A DNA stretch of 8,744 nucleotides from an uncultured beta proteobacterium (GCA_903843315.1 CAIMPQ010000155.1:1-8744), one strand, 5' to 3'. Positions 1-6,973 are shown, counted from the stretch's first letter. Translations and numbers: made by a program. The notes: generated from the letters alone by a model not told the origin.

Positions 1-1034
1 AAGAATAAGAAACGGATTTCTTTATCGTCAGACATGAGCGGCAGGCAAGCTTCAAGCGCACGCTGAGCGGCACGTTGGCCAGCAGAGTCGCCATCAAACG
101 AGAACACTACTTTATCGGTTTGACGCAATAGCATGCGCACATGGTTCGCGGTACAGGCAGTACCCAATGTAGCAACCGCATTCGGAAATCCTAATTGCGC
201 TAATGCAACCACATCCATATAGCCTTCACATACCAACACATATTCTTGTGAACGAATCGCTTGCCTGGCTTCAAATAGTCCGTAAAGCGTATTGCCTTTA
301 GAAAAGAGTGGGGTCTCGGGAGAATTTAAATATTTGGGCTCGCCTTGATCAAGGATGCGACCACCAAAGCCGATGGTTTGACCTTTCGGGTTGCGAATCG
401 GGAACATGACGCGATCCCGAAAGCGATCGTAACGCTTCACTGGCTGGCCACCTTCAGCTTGCTCACCCTGAATCAGCAAACCACCCTCTAGCAAAGTCTT
501 GGCCACTTCATCGTTGGCATAACTACCAAATACTGCCTCTAAGCCTTGCCAACCATCTGGCGCATAACCCAAGGCATACCGTTTAGCGATTTCTCCAGTG
601 AGACCACGGCCCTTGAGATATTCGACTGCACGGGTGCTAGCCTTAAGCTGCTGGCGATACCAATCAGCTGCCGAGCTCATCACTTCACTCAAGGCCATCG
701 CCTGCTGCTGTCTTGCAACATCATTTGCAGTGCGCTCTTCGCGAGGAACATCCAGACCTGCAGAACGCGCTAAATCTTCGATCGCATCGACATAGCCCAG
801 GCCCGAGTATTCCATTAAGAAACTAATAGCAGAACCATGGGCGCCACATCCAAAGCAGTGATAAAACTGTTTTGTTGGTGATACGGAGAATGAGGGTGAC
901 TTTTCGGAATGAAAGGGGCACAAGCCTTGAAAGTTTGCACCTGCTTTTTTTAACTTTACGTGCTGCCCAACCACATCAACGATGTCAACCCGATTTAAAA
1001 GATCGGCGATGAAGGATTGGGGAATGAGTGCCAT
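1..1034 (-). CDS. dnaG: DNA primase DnaG, N-terminal 344 codons (3' end outside window)
   Basis: Primase makes the short RNA primers for Okazaki fragments at the replication fork. The protein starts MALIPQSFIADLLNRVDIV, typical of the family. The N-terminal zinc-ribbon (CHC2) ligands are visible as C39-x2-H42 and C60-x2-C63. The central catalytic region follows, with the TOPRIM acidic residues E270 (in EGYMDV) and D314/D316 (in SFDGDSAG), which bind the catalytic metals. The reading frame is open to the left edge, so the rest of the TOPRIM fold and the C-terminal DnaB-helicase-binding domain are not seen. The ATG at 1034 begins 27 bases after the yqeY stop and has no clear Shine-Dalgarno sequence, consistent with low primase output. 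It is the third gene after rpsU and yqeY; in relatives rpoD usually follows, which cannot be seen here. Confidence 0.97.
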   Translation of the reverse strand, partial: MALIPQSFIADLLNRVDIVDVVGQHVKLKKAGANFQGLCPFHSEKSPSFSVSPTKQFYHCFGCGAHGSAISFLMEYSGLGYVDAIEDLARSAGLDVPREERTANDVARQQQAMALSEVMSSAADWYRQQLKASTRAVEYLKGRGLTGEIAKRYALGYAPDGWQGLEAVFGSYANDEVAKTLLEGGLLIQGEQAEGGQPVKRYDRFRDRVMFPIRNPKGQTIGFGGRILDQGEPKYLNSPETPLFSKGNTLYGLFEARQAIRSQEYVLVCEGYMDVVALAQLGFPNAVATLGTACTANHVRMLLRQTDKVVFSFDGDSAGQRAAQRALEACLPLMSDDKEIRFLF

Positions 1035-1061
1035 AAGGCTCAGAGTATGAAGTGAGTTCTC

Positions 1062-1508
1062 TTATTTTGCGAGTGCAGCTTTTACTAAGCCAGATACTTT
1101 GCCCATATCGGCCTTGCCTGCCAATTGGCCTTTAAGCATGCCGATGACTTTACCCATATCCTGGGGGCCTGCAGCACCAGTAGCGCTCACAGCGGCGGCT
1201 ACTGCAGCTTCTACTTCAGCATCAGACATTTGCGCAGGTAAATAGGTTTGCAAAATCACCATCTCAGCTGCTTCAATCGCAACCAAATCATCACGCGCTG
1301 CTTTTTCAAACTGCGAAATCGAATCTTTGCGCTGTTTGATCATTTTTTCAATGGTTGCAATGACAGCGGCATCATCTTGCTCGATGCGATCGTCTACTTC
1401 GCGCTGCTTAATCGCTGCTAGCAAAAGACGAATAGTTCCCAGGCGTGCCACTTCTTTTGCACGCATAGCATTTTTCATATCTTCGGTGATTTGATCTTTT
1501 AGACTCAT
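1062..1508 (-). CDS. yqeY: GatB/YqeY domain-containing protein
   Basis: This 148-residue protein is full length for the YqeY family, which resembles the C-terminal tail domain of the GatB amidotransferase subunit. The family's cellular role is not established; a link to tRNA or translation is inferred from the GatB similarity and from genomic context. Family features seen include the start MSLKDQITEDMKNAMRAK, the stretch RLGTIRLLLAAIKQREVD near residues 22-39, LQTYLPAQMSD near 85-95, and a C-terminal helical part with GPQDMGKVIGMLK. The ATG at 1508 has a good ribosome binding site (AGGA, spacer about 8). It lies between rpsU and dnaG, an insertion relative to the E. coli operon. Its transcripts must either read through the terminator at 1554-1593 or start in the approximately 45 bases after it. 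Confidence 0.93.
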   Translation of the reverse strand: MSLKDQITEDMKNAMRAKEVARLGTIRLLLAAIKQREVDDRIEQDDAAVIATIEKMIKQRKDSISQFEKAARDDLVAIEAAEMVILQTYLPAQMSDAEVEAAVAAAVSATGAAGPQDMGKVIGMLKGQLAGKADMGKVSGLVKAALAK

Positions 1509-1553
1509 TGCTTAGTTCCTGATGTATTAAGTATCTAACTATTTCTGGCGATT

Positions 1554-1593
1554 AAAAAGCAAAAACCCGCTGCGTTTCACCGTCAGCGGGTTT
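1554..1593 (-). terminator. Rho-independent terminator after rpsU
   Basis: A perfect 10-base-pair stem is formed by 1563-1572 and 1584-1593 (AAACCCGCTG / CAGCGGGTTT) with an 11-base loop. On the minus strand it runs directly into a T-rich tract (TTTTTGCTTTTT). It stands 36 bases after the rpsU stop and before yqeY-dnaG, the same place as the known internal terminator between rpsU and dnaG in E. coli. It probably sets the high S21 to low primase ratio, with some read-through. Confidence 0.88.
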
Positions 1594-1594
1594 C

Positions 1595-1619
1595 AAAGCT
1601 TCTCGGTGAAGAGAGCTTT
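1595..1619 (-). other. Second hairpin between rpsU and its terminator
   Basis: AAAGCT at 1595-1600 pairs with AGCTTT at 1614-1619, and CTC at 1602-1604 pairs with GAG at 1611-1613. One base (1601) bulges and the loop is six bases (1605-1610). It lies 10 bases after the rpsU stop and one base before the main terminator stem, so rpsU mRNA would end in two stacked hairpins. It has no T-tract of its own on the minus strand. A role in mRNA stability or as an RNA processing site is possible but is inference. Confidence 0.5.
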
Positions 1620-1628
1620 TAAATTCTA

Positions 1629-1841
1629 TTAGTAAAGCTTCTTAGGCAACATCTGACTGCGAATACGCTTGTAATGGCGTTTTGCAGCAGCGGCCTTCTT
1701 ACGCTTACGCTCAGCCGTTGGCTTCTCGTAAAACTCGCGGGCACGCAAGTCGGTTAAAAGACCATTTTTTTCAATGGTGCGCTTGAAACGGCGCAATGCC
1801 ACTTCAAATGGTTCGTTTTCGCGTAGGCGGACTGTAGTCAT
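1629..1841 (-). CDS. rpsU: 30S ribosomal protein S21
   Basis: This is the 70-residue, strongly basic S21 protein of the small ribosomal subunit, located near the anti-Shine-Dalgarno end of 16S rRNA, where it helps select mRNAs. The start MTTVRLRENEPFEVALRRFK and the arginine/lysine-rich end (KRHYKRIRSQMLPKKLY) are characteristic, and the length is normal for proteobacteria. The ATG at 1841 has no good Shine-Dalgarno sequence: only a GAG about 13 bases upstream, in a leader of about 48 bases that carries 10-base repeats. It is the first gene of the minus-strand cluster, transcribed from an extended -10 promoter at 1895-1903, and is followed by two hairpins including a terminator. tsaD is divergent on the other side. 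Confidence 0.97.
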   Translation of the reverse strand: MTTVRLRENEPFEVALRRFKRTIEKNGLLTDLRAREFYEKPTAERKRKKAAAAKRHYKRIRSQMLPKKLY

Positions 1842-1851
1842 ACTTGTTTAA

Positions 1852-1881
1852 CTCGTATATGCTCGAAAAATCTCGAAAAAT
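1852..1881 (-). repeat. Three 10-base units in the rpsU leader
   Basis: Read on the minus strand, ATTTTTCGAG occurs twice head to tail (1881-1872 and 1871-1862). A third, diverged unit, CATATACGAG (1861-1852), follows in the same phase. CGAG therefore recurs three times at exact 10-base spacing within the rpsU 5' untranslated region, ending 10 bases before the ATG. The two identical units are seen directly; calling the third unit related rests on the shared CGAG and the phase. Confidence 0.65.
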
Positions 1882-1894
1882 TAACTGAATTGCG

Positions 1895-1903
1895 ATTCTA
1901 GCA
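1895..1903 (-). promoter_or_regulatory. Probable rpsU promoter (extended -10)
   Basis: The minus strand reads TGCTAGAAT, an extended -10 element (TGn plus TAGAAT, one mismatch to TATAAT). No good -35 hexamer lies 16-18 bases upstream, which an extended -10 can tolerate. The predicted start near 1888 gives a leader of about 48 bases. The upstream part of this promoter overlaps the start codon of tsaD on the other strand. Confidence 0.6.
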
Positions 1904-1918
1904 CGACCAAGCGAAAAA

Positions 1919-2992
1919 ATGATTGTTTTAGGTATAGAAACTTCTTGTGATGAGACCGGGGTGGCTTTATACAACACCACACCGTGGGAAGAGGGCAAAC
2001 CTGCGTCCCAGGGTATTCTCGGCCAGGGTTTGCACTCTCAGATCGCCATGCACCGGGATTATGGGGGTGTGGTCCCCGAGCTTGCCTCCCGCGACCATAT
2101 CCGGCGGGTTCTACCCCTTTTGGACGAGTCTTTGGCCCAATCTCAGCTCAAGTTATCTGATATCGATGCGGTAGCCTTCACCCAAGGCCCTGGCTTAGCT
2201 GGTGCCCTGCTGGTAGGTAGTGCCTTTGCCAAATCCCTGGCTCAAGGCCTCAATTTGCCCTCAATTGGAGTGCATCACCTTGAGGGGCATCTACTTTCAC
2301 CCCTGTTAGGTCAAACTGTCCCGCAATTTCCGTTTATTGCCTTACTCGTCTCGGGTGGCCATACCCAACTCATGAAAGTATCTGGCATCGGTCAATACCA
2401 ACTTCTCGGTGAAACCTTGGATGATGCTGCAGGCGAAGCTTTTGATAAAACTGCCAAATTGTTAGGCTTAGATTACCCAGGAGGCGCAGCCATTTCCAAA
2501 CTCGCAGAAACAGGCCGTGTCGGCATTTTTGATTTACCGAAACCGATGCTTCACTCAGGAGATTTGGATTTTTCTTTCTCTGGATTAAAGACTGCCGTTT
2601 TAAATCAAGTAAAAAAGTTTGTAGAAAAAAATATTGCGGACACGCATGAAGTCGAGCAGTTTCATGCAGATCTGGCAAGAAGCTTTGTTGACTCTCTTGT
2701 AGCCGTACTTGTCAGTAAATCCGAAAAAGCACTGAAGCAATCTGGCTGCAAGCACTTAGTTCTTGCAGGAGGTGTTGGGGCTAATGTGCAATTACGTAGT
2801 GCGCTGAATGAAAAAGCAAAACGCAATGGTTTTGAAGTGCACTATCCACCACTAGAGCTGTGCACGGATAACGGCGTCATGATTGCATTTGCTGGAGCGC
2901 TACGCATGCTTACAGAAAACAATGGCTCTACTACATCAGGGGCTTTTGATATCAAACCCCGTTGGGATTTGCAAAGCAACAACCTTAAATAA
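1919..2992 (+). CDS. tsaD: tRNA N6-adenosine threonylcarbamoyltransferase TsaD
   Basis: TsaD transfers the threonylcarbamoyl group from TC-AMP to A37 of tRNAs reading ANN codons (t6A), working with TsaB and TsaE in the cytoplasm. The ASKHA/Kae1 fold motifs are all present: MIVLGIETSCDETGVALY at the N-terminus, metal-binding H120 and H124 in VHHLEGHLLSP, VSGGHTQL at 144-151, GETLDDAAGEAFDK at 164-177, FSFSGLKTA at 218-226, AGGVGAN at 283-289 and the metal-ligand D317 in CTDNGVMIA. At 357 residues it is about 20 longer than the E. coli protein, partly through a short insertion near residues 19-35. The ATG at 1919 is set by the conserved N-terminus but has no Shine-Dalgarno sequence, only an A-rich GCGAAAAA upstream. 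It is divergent from rpsU, as in E. coli, and convergent with folE2. Confidence 0.97.
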   Translation: MIVLGIETSCDETGVALYNTTPWEEGKPASQGILGQGLHSQIAMHRDYGGVVPELASRDHIRRVLPLLDESLAQSQLKLSDIDAVAFTQGPGLAGALLVGSAFAKSLAQGLNLPSIGVHHLEGHLLSPLLGQTVPQFPFIALLVSGGHTQLMKVSGIGQYQLLGETLDDAAGEAFDKTAKLLGLDYPGGAAISKLAETGRVGIFDLPKPMLHSGDLDFSFSGLKTAVLNQVKKFVEKNIADTHEVEQFHADLARSFVDSLVAVLVSKSEKALKQSGCKHLVLAGGVGANVQLRSALNEKAKRNGFEVHYPPLELCTDNGVMIAFAGALRMLTENNGSTTSGAFDIKPRWDLQSNNLK

Positions 2993-3000
2993 GCTTATTT
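2987..3000. other. 14-base palindrome holding both convergent stop codons
   Basis: AAATAAGCTTATTT is a perfect inverted repeat. It contains the tsaD stop TAA (2990-2992, plus) and the folE2 stop TAA (2995-2997, minus), separated by only GC. It is AT-rich, has no room for a loop of its own and no flanking T-tract, so it is unlikely to be a strong intrinsic terminator. No other terminator is visible between these genes. Confidence 0.6.
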
Positions 3001-3822
3001 TGCGAAGCTGATTCTGGCAAATGCGCTGTGGTTATGAATCGATTCAAAGTTCTCAGCCTCAACTACAAAAGAGCGGATACGCTCATCCGCCTTGAGGTTG
3101 CCGGCCACATCGCGTACTAAATCTTCTACAAATTTAGGGTTGCTATATGAATGCTCAGTCACCCACTTTTCATCGGGGCGCTTGAGTAATCCCCAGAGCT
3201 CACTAGAGGCTTCGCTCTCTGCAGCCGTAATCAAATCTTCCACTGTCATCTTGGTTTGCGCATTAAGCACTACATCCATAGTCACATGGGAGCGTTGATT
3301 GTGGGCGCCAAATTCTGAAATCTCTTTTGAGCAAGGGCACAAACTCATCACCGGTACTTGGGCACGTAAACCCAATTCCACATCTAATGTTCCTGTGGCA
3401 TTTTGTTTAGCTGTTGCCATCCAAGTCACTTCGTAATCCATCAAGCTTTCTACACCAGATACGGGTGCTGCTTTTTTAACGAAGTGAGTATAAGTAAATT
3501 GCACATGGCCTTCTTTGGCATCGAGCAAAGGCAACATATCACGCACCATTGCAACTACCGTTGTGCTATCAATCGCCATTTCTTGTTTTTGCAAGAGCGC
3601 CATGAAACGCGACATATGCGTTCCTTTCACGTGCGCTGGCAAGGCTACATCCATCTCGAAATGGCCAACCGATGGAAAATCTCCAGAGGCACTACGAATC
3701 GTTAATGGATGACGCACCCCACGAATACCCACCTGCTCAATTGGTAACGCGCGCTCATCTAATGTGGATTGCACATCAGGCATTGCGCTGGCTTTCAGAA
3801 AAGCGGGGTTCATGTCATTCAT
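2995..3822 (-). CDS. folE2: GTP cyclohydrolase FolE2 (type IB)
   Basis: FolE2 converts GTP to 7,8-dihydroneopterin triphosphate, the first step of folate synthesis, and replaces or supplements the zinc-dependent FolE. Family motifs seen, numbered from the ATG at 3822, are MPDVQST near residue 14, VRHPLTI near 36, KGTHMSRF at 66-73, the active-site segment SLCPCSKEIS with C162 and C164, and FGAHNQRSH with H174 and H179. The 275-residue length is normal. The frame stays open upstream to a TTG at 3840 (281 residues), but the ATG gives MNDMNPAFL, which matches relatives better as I remember them. Neither start has a strong ribosome binding site. It is the last gene of the xseB-ispA-dxs operon, 25 bases after dxs. 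Whether a second FolE exists elsewhere cannot be judged. Confidence 0.94.
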   Translation of the reverse strand: MNDMNPAFLKASAMPDVQSTLDERALPIEQVGIRGVRHPLTIRSASGDFPSVGHFEMDVALPAHVKGTHMSRFMALLQKQEMAIDSTTVVAMVRDMLPLLDAKEGHVQFTYTHFVKKAAPVSGVESLMDYEVTWMATAKQNATGTLDVELGLRAQVPVMSLCPCSKEISEFGAHNQRSHVTMDVVLNAQTKMTVEDLITAAESEASSELWGLLKRPDEKWVTEHSYSNPKFVEDLVRDVAGNLKADERIRSFVVEAENFESIHNHSAFARISFAK

Positions 3823-3847
3823 GGCTCTATTTTCAAGCAAAACAGGC

Positions 3848-5749
3848 TTATTTGCCTACCAGCACTGAATTTATTGTTAATACAGCTGGAAAACGCTGTT
3901 TGATGGAATTGCGAATGCCGTCTATATCCAGGCCACACTTGGTCATCAGCAGGTTGTAATCGCCATGTTCAATGAATTGATCAGGAAGACCTAATTGCAG
4001 GAGGGGTTTGTTAATTCCCAGATGAGAGAGGGCCTCCAAGCAAGCACTGCCCGCGCCACCCTGAATTGCACCATCCTCAATCGTGACAAAATAATCATGA
4101 TCTGCTGCTAAAGTTTGAATTAGGTCAACATCAAGCGGTTTTACAAAACGCATATTGGCCACAGTCGCATCAATGCTTTGAGCTACTTCTAATGCAGGGT
4201 AAAGCAAAGTACCAAAAGCCAAGATTGCTACGCGCTGACCAGAGGGTGCTTTGGATTTACGACGAATCTCCCCTTTGCCAAATGGCAATGTACGCAATTC
4301 TTTTGAAGGAATAGCCCCAACACCGGAACCACGTGGATAACGCACTGCGCTTGGATGGGGCTGATGGTATGCAGTAGTCAGCAGATCACGGCACTCAGCC
4401 TCATCTGCTGGCGTCATCACCAACATATTTGGAATGCAACGTAAGAACGGGATGTCGTACGCGCCCGCATGAGTAGCGCCATCAGCACCAACCAAGCCTG
4501 CGCGATCGAGCGCAAACAATACCGGCAAGTCTTGCAGAGCAACGTCGTGAATTAATTGATCGTATGCACGCTGTAAGAAAGTGGAATAGATCGCTACTAC
4601 TGGCTTCATTCCCTCGCATGCCATACCAGCAGCAAATGTCACTGCATGTTGTTCCGCGATGCCAACATCGTAATAACGTTTTGGGAAATTGTGCTCAAAC
4701 TCCACCAAACCAGAACCTTCACGCATTGCTGGTGTAATACCAACCAATAATGGATCGGCATGCGCCATGTCGCATAACCACTCTCCAAATACCTGGGTAA
4801 ATGTTTTCTTAGTAGCGAGCGATTTTTTAACTCCTTCATCAGGGTTAAATTTACTTGGGCCGTGATAGAGCACAGGATCAGCTTCCGCCAATTCATAACC
4901 CTGACCTTTACGGGTCACTACGTGCAGAAACTGGGGGCCGCGCCCTTCTATGGCCAAACGGCGTACGTTTTGAAGCATGGGGACTAATGCATCTAAATCG
5001 TGTCCATCAATCGGGCCAAAGTAATTAAAACCAAATTCCTGAAAAATCGTTGATGGTGAAACCATGCCCTTGGCATGATCTTCTAACCGTTTTGCAAACT
5101 CCCGCAAGGGCGGTGCGATTGAGAGCACACTGTCGATCCCTTTTTTAGTCGCTGAATAAATATTGCCACTGAGCAATCTTGCTAGGTGACGATTGAGTGC
5201 ACCCACAGCTGGCGAAATCGACATATCGTTGTCGTTCAATATCACGACTAGCGGCAAATCGTCATAGACGCCCGCATTATTCATTGCTTCGAACGCCATG
5301 CCACCAGTCATTGCGCTATCGCCAATCACCGCAACCGCTACGTGTCGCTCGCCTTTTGTTTGAAATGCGCGGGCCATACCCATCGCAGCAGAAATACTAG
5401 TAGAAGAGTGACCTGTGCCAAACGCATCAAACTCACTTTCAGCGCGATGCGGAAATCCTGACAGCCCTTTGAACTGACGCAAGGTATGCATGCGCTCACG
5501 ACGGCCTGTCAAAATCTTGTGGGGGTAACTTTGGTGACCGACATCCCAAACAATTCGGTCATCCGGGGTATCAAACACATAATGCAAAGCGATTGAAAGC
5601 TCCACTGTTCCTAAATTAGAAGAAAGGTGGCCGCCTGTTTCAGATACCGACTCTATGACAAATTGACGTAATTCATCAGCAAGCGCAGGTAACTCTTCGC
5701 GAGAAAGTTTTCTTAAGTCTTCGGGGGAGTTGATGGAATCTAAAGTCAT
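3848..5749 (-). CDS. dxs: 1-deoxy-D-xylulose-5-phosphate synthase
   Basis: Dxs condenses pyruvate and glyceraldehyde 3-phosphate into DXP. This thiamine-diphosphate-dependent first step of the MEP pathway also feeds thiamine and pyridoxal synthesis. At 633 residues it is full length. Visible features: H41 in GGHLSSNLG, GHQSYPHKILTGR at 71-83, the diphosphate/Mg motif starting GDS (143-145) and ending NDN (172-174), the catalytic glutamate E366 in GIAEQHAVTFAAG, YDQLIHDVALQ at 396-406, and D423 and H427 in GADGATHAG for phosphate binding. The C-terminal transketolase-like domain ends with LPDQFIEHGD at 588-597. One oddity is GDS where the family usually has GDG. The ATG at 5749 follows ispA by 32 bases and has only a distant GGA as a possible ribosome binding site. 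Confidence 0.97.
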   Translation of the reverse strand: MTLDSINSPEDLRKLSREELPALADELRQFVIESVSETGGHLSSNLGTVELSIALHYVFDTPDDRIVWDVGHQSYPHKILTGRRERMHTLRQFKGLSGFPHRAESEFDAFGTGHSSTSISAAMGMARAFQTKGERHVAVAVIGDSAMTGGMAFEAMNNAGVYDDLPLVVILNDNDMSISPAVGALNRHLARLLSGNIYSATKKGIDSVLSIAPPLREFAKRLEDHAKGMVSPSTIFQEFGFNYFGPIDGHDLDALVPMLQNVRRLAIEGRGPQFLHVVTRKGQGYELAEADPVLYHGPSKFNPDEGVKKSLATKKTFTQVFGEWLCDMAHADPLLVGITPAMREGSGLVEFEHNFPKRYYDVGIAEQHAVTFAAGMACEGMKPVVAIYSTFLQRAYDQLIHDVALQDLPVLFALDRAGLVGADGATHAGAYDIPFLRCIPNMLVMTPADEAECRDLLTTAYHQPHPSAVRYPRGSGVGAIPSKELRTLPFGKGEIRRKSKAPSGQRVAILAFGTLLYPALEVAQSIDATVANMRFVKPLDVDLIQTLAADHDYFVTIEDGAIQGGAGSACLEALSHLGINKPLLQLGLPDQFIEHGDYNLLMTKCGLDIDGIRNSIKQRFPAVLTINSVLVGK

Positions 5750-5781
5750 TAAATCGATTAATCCGTACTTATTTAGCTCTC

Positions 5782-6672
5782 TTATTTACCTCTATTGACA
5801 ACCAATAGCGCTAAATCTTTCAAGGCTTGCGCCTTATTACCAAAACTATCTAAGCTTGCAATAGCTGCTTCTTGCAACTCTTTAGCCTGCTTCTGTGCAT
5901 AGTCTAAACCCATCAAGGTGACATAGGTAGGCTTATTCGCCGCAGCATCCTTGCCTGCAGTTTTTCCGAGTGTTTGGCTATCTGCAGTCGCATCGAGCAC
6001 ATCATCAACGATTTGAAAGGCCAAACCGAGTGCACTGGAATAATTCTGAAGGTGGCTCATTTGGGAAGGATTGAGATGGGCAGCGATACCACCTAAATCC
6101 ACTGCACAGGAGAGTAAAGCTCCTGTCTTCATCGCATGCATTTGCTTTAAACCTGCCAGATCTAATTTTTTCCCTACACTCTCCAGATCGATTGCTTGAC
6201 CACCCGCCATACCGCGAGAGCCAGAAGCTGCTGCTAAAGCGCTGATCATGAGCAAACGCACATCTACATCGCACTGAGCATTCGCCAGGATTTCGAAGGC
6301 ACGGGTTTGTAAAGCATCCCCAACAAGCAGCGCAGTGGCTTCATCAAATGCCTTATGAACAGTAGGGCGACCACGACGCAAATCATCGTCATCCATGCAA
6401 GGCAAATCGTCATGTACTAAAGAGTAGGCATGAATACATTCAATCGCAACCGCTGCTGCATCTAAAGCCTCATCTTTAGCATCACCAAGATCACCGGCTG
6501 CAAAGACTAGCAATGGACGAATTCTTTTGCCCCCACCTTGTGCGGCATAACGCATTGCCTCATGCAGACGCGCTGGCGTGGTTTGTGCAGAAACGAGCAA
6601 ACAATCTAAGGCTGACTCAGTTCGTGCAGAGTGCGTATGAAGCCACTCTTGAAATTGAATACCGGCAGTCAT
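5782..6672 (-). CDS. ispA: (2E,6E)-farnesyl diphosphate synthase
   Basis: IspA adds isopentenyl diphosphate to dimethylallyl and geranyl diphosphate to give farnesyl diphosphate, the precursor of undecaprenyl-phosphate, quinone side chains and haem O. At 296 residues it is a normal bacterial enzyme. It shows GGGKRIRP at 46-53, the first aspartate-rich motif DDLPCMDDDD (D88, D89, D94) of the bacterial DDx4D type, GMAGGQAIDL at 154-163, MKTGALL at 181-187, and the second aspartate-rich motif FQIVDDVLD (D223, D224, D227), followed by GKTAGKDAAANKPTYV. Its ATG shares one base with the xseB stop (TAATG on the minus strand), so translation is probably coupled. Together with dxs downstream it couples the entry and the C15 step of isoprenoid synthesis in one operon. 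Confidence 0.96.
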   Translation of the reverse strand: MTAGIQFQEWLHTHSARTESALDCLLVSAQTTPARLHEAMRYAAQGGGKRIRPLLVFAAGDLGDAKDEALDAAAVAIECIHAYSLVHDDLPCMDDDDLRRGRPTVHKAFDEATALLVGDALQTRAFEILANAQCDVDVRLLMISALAAASGSRGMAGGQAIDLESVGKKLDLAGLKQMHAMKTGALLSCAVDLGGIAAHLNPSQMSHLQNYSSALGLAFQIVDDVLDATADSQTLGKTAGKDAAANKPTYVTLMGLDYAQKQAKELQEAAIASLDSFGNKAQALKDLALLVVNRGK

Positions 6673-6905
6673 TAAGCTTCGAATACGCGCACTTGTTGCT
6701 CAACTTGGGAAAGCACTCCCTGGCAATGCTTTAACAAAGCCGCGCCACGTTGATAAGCTAAAAGGGTCTCTTCTAAAGAAAATTTGCCTGACTCCATGTC
6801 AGAAATCAGCTTTTCTAACTCTTTTACTGCCTGTTCATAGCGTAACTCTGGGTCAATTTGGACTTCAAGACCGGGTTTTTGACTTTCTGACTTCTTGGCT
6901 GGCAT
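6672..6905 (-). CDS. xseB: Exodeoxyribonuclease VII small subunit
   Basis: XseB is the small, all-helical subunit of exonuclease VII, which degrades single-stranded DNA to oligonucleotides together with the large subunit XseA (not in this window). The 77-residue protein has the family core LRYEQAVKELEKLISDMESG at about 21-40, followed by SLEETLLAYQRGAALLKHCQ, and is rich in Glu, Leu and Gln as expected for a helical hairpin. The ATG at 6905 has a clear ribosome binding site (AAGGAAAC, spacer about 7). It is the first gene of the minus-strand operon xseB-ispA-dxs-folE2. Its promoter must lie in the divergent region 6906-7066, but I could not assign one with confidence. Confidence 0.94.
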   Translation of the reverse strand: MPAKKSESQKPGLEVQIDPELRYEQAVKELEKLISDMESGKFSLEETLLAYQRGAALLKHCQGVLSQVEQQVRVFEA

Positions 6906-6973
6906 AAGTAGTTTCCTTTGGATTTCCCACGCGGATAGCCCTACATATTAAAGCGAGATGACCCCCGGATGGG

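Noticed and set aside
546..795. Overlapping plus-strand open frames of 65-75 codons
   Set aside because: They lie opposite dnaG, have no ribosome binding site and their translations show no family features; dnaG on the minus strand explains the region.
1509..1562. Possible separate promoter for yqeY after the rpsU terminator
   Set aside because: The best match is a TTGCTT / TTAGAT pair with 18-base spacing on the minus strand; both boxes are poor, so I do not annotate it.
1842..1918. TATATG at 1856-1861 as a -10 box for tsaD
   Set aside because: There is no fitting -35 hexamer and the match is weak; the tsaD promoter is left unassigned.
1804..1998. A 64-codon minus-strand frame across the rpsU/tsaD spacer
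   Set aside because: It overlaps the beginnings of both real genes and the rpsU promoter; it is an incidental open frame.
3823..3840. TTG at 3840 as start of FolE2
   Set aside because: It adds six residues not expected in the family and has no better ribosome binding site than the ATG at 3822.
3403..3959. Several plus-strand open frames opposite folE2 and the end of dxs
   Set aside because: They are antisense to well-conserved genes, overlap one another and lack initiation signals.
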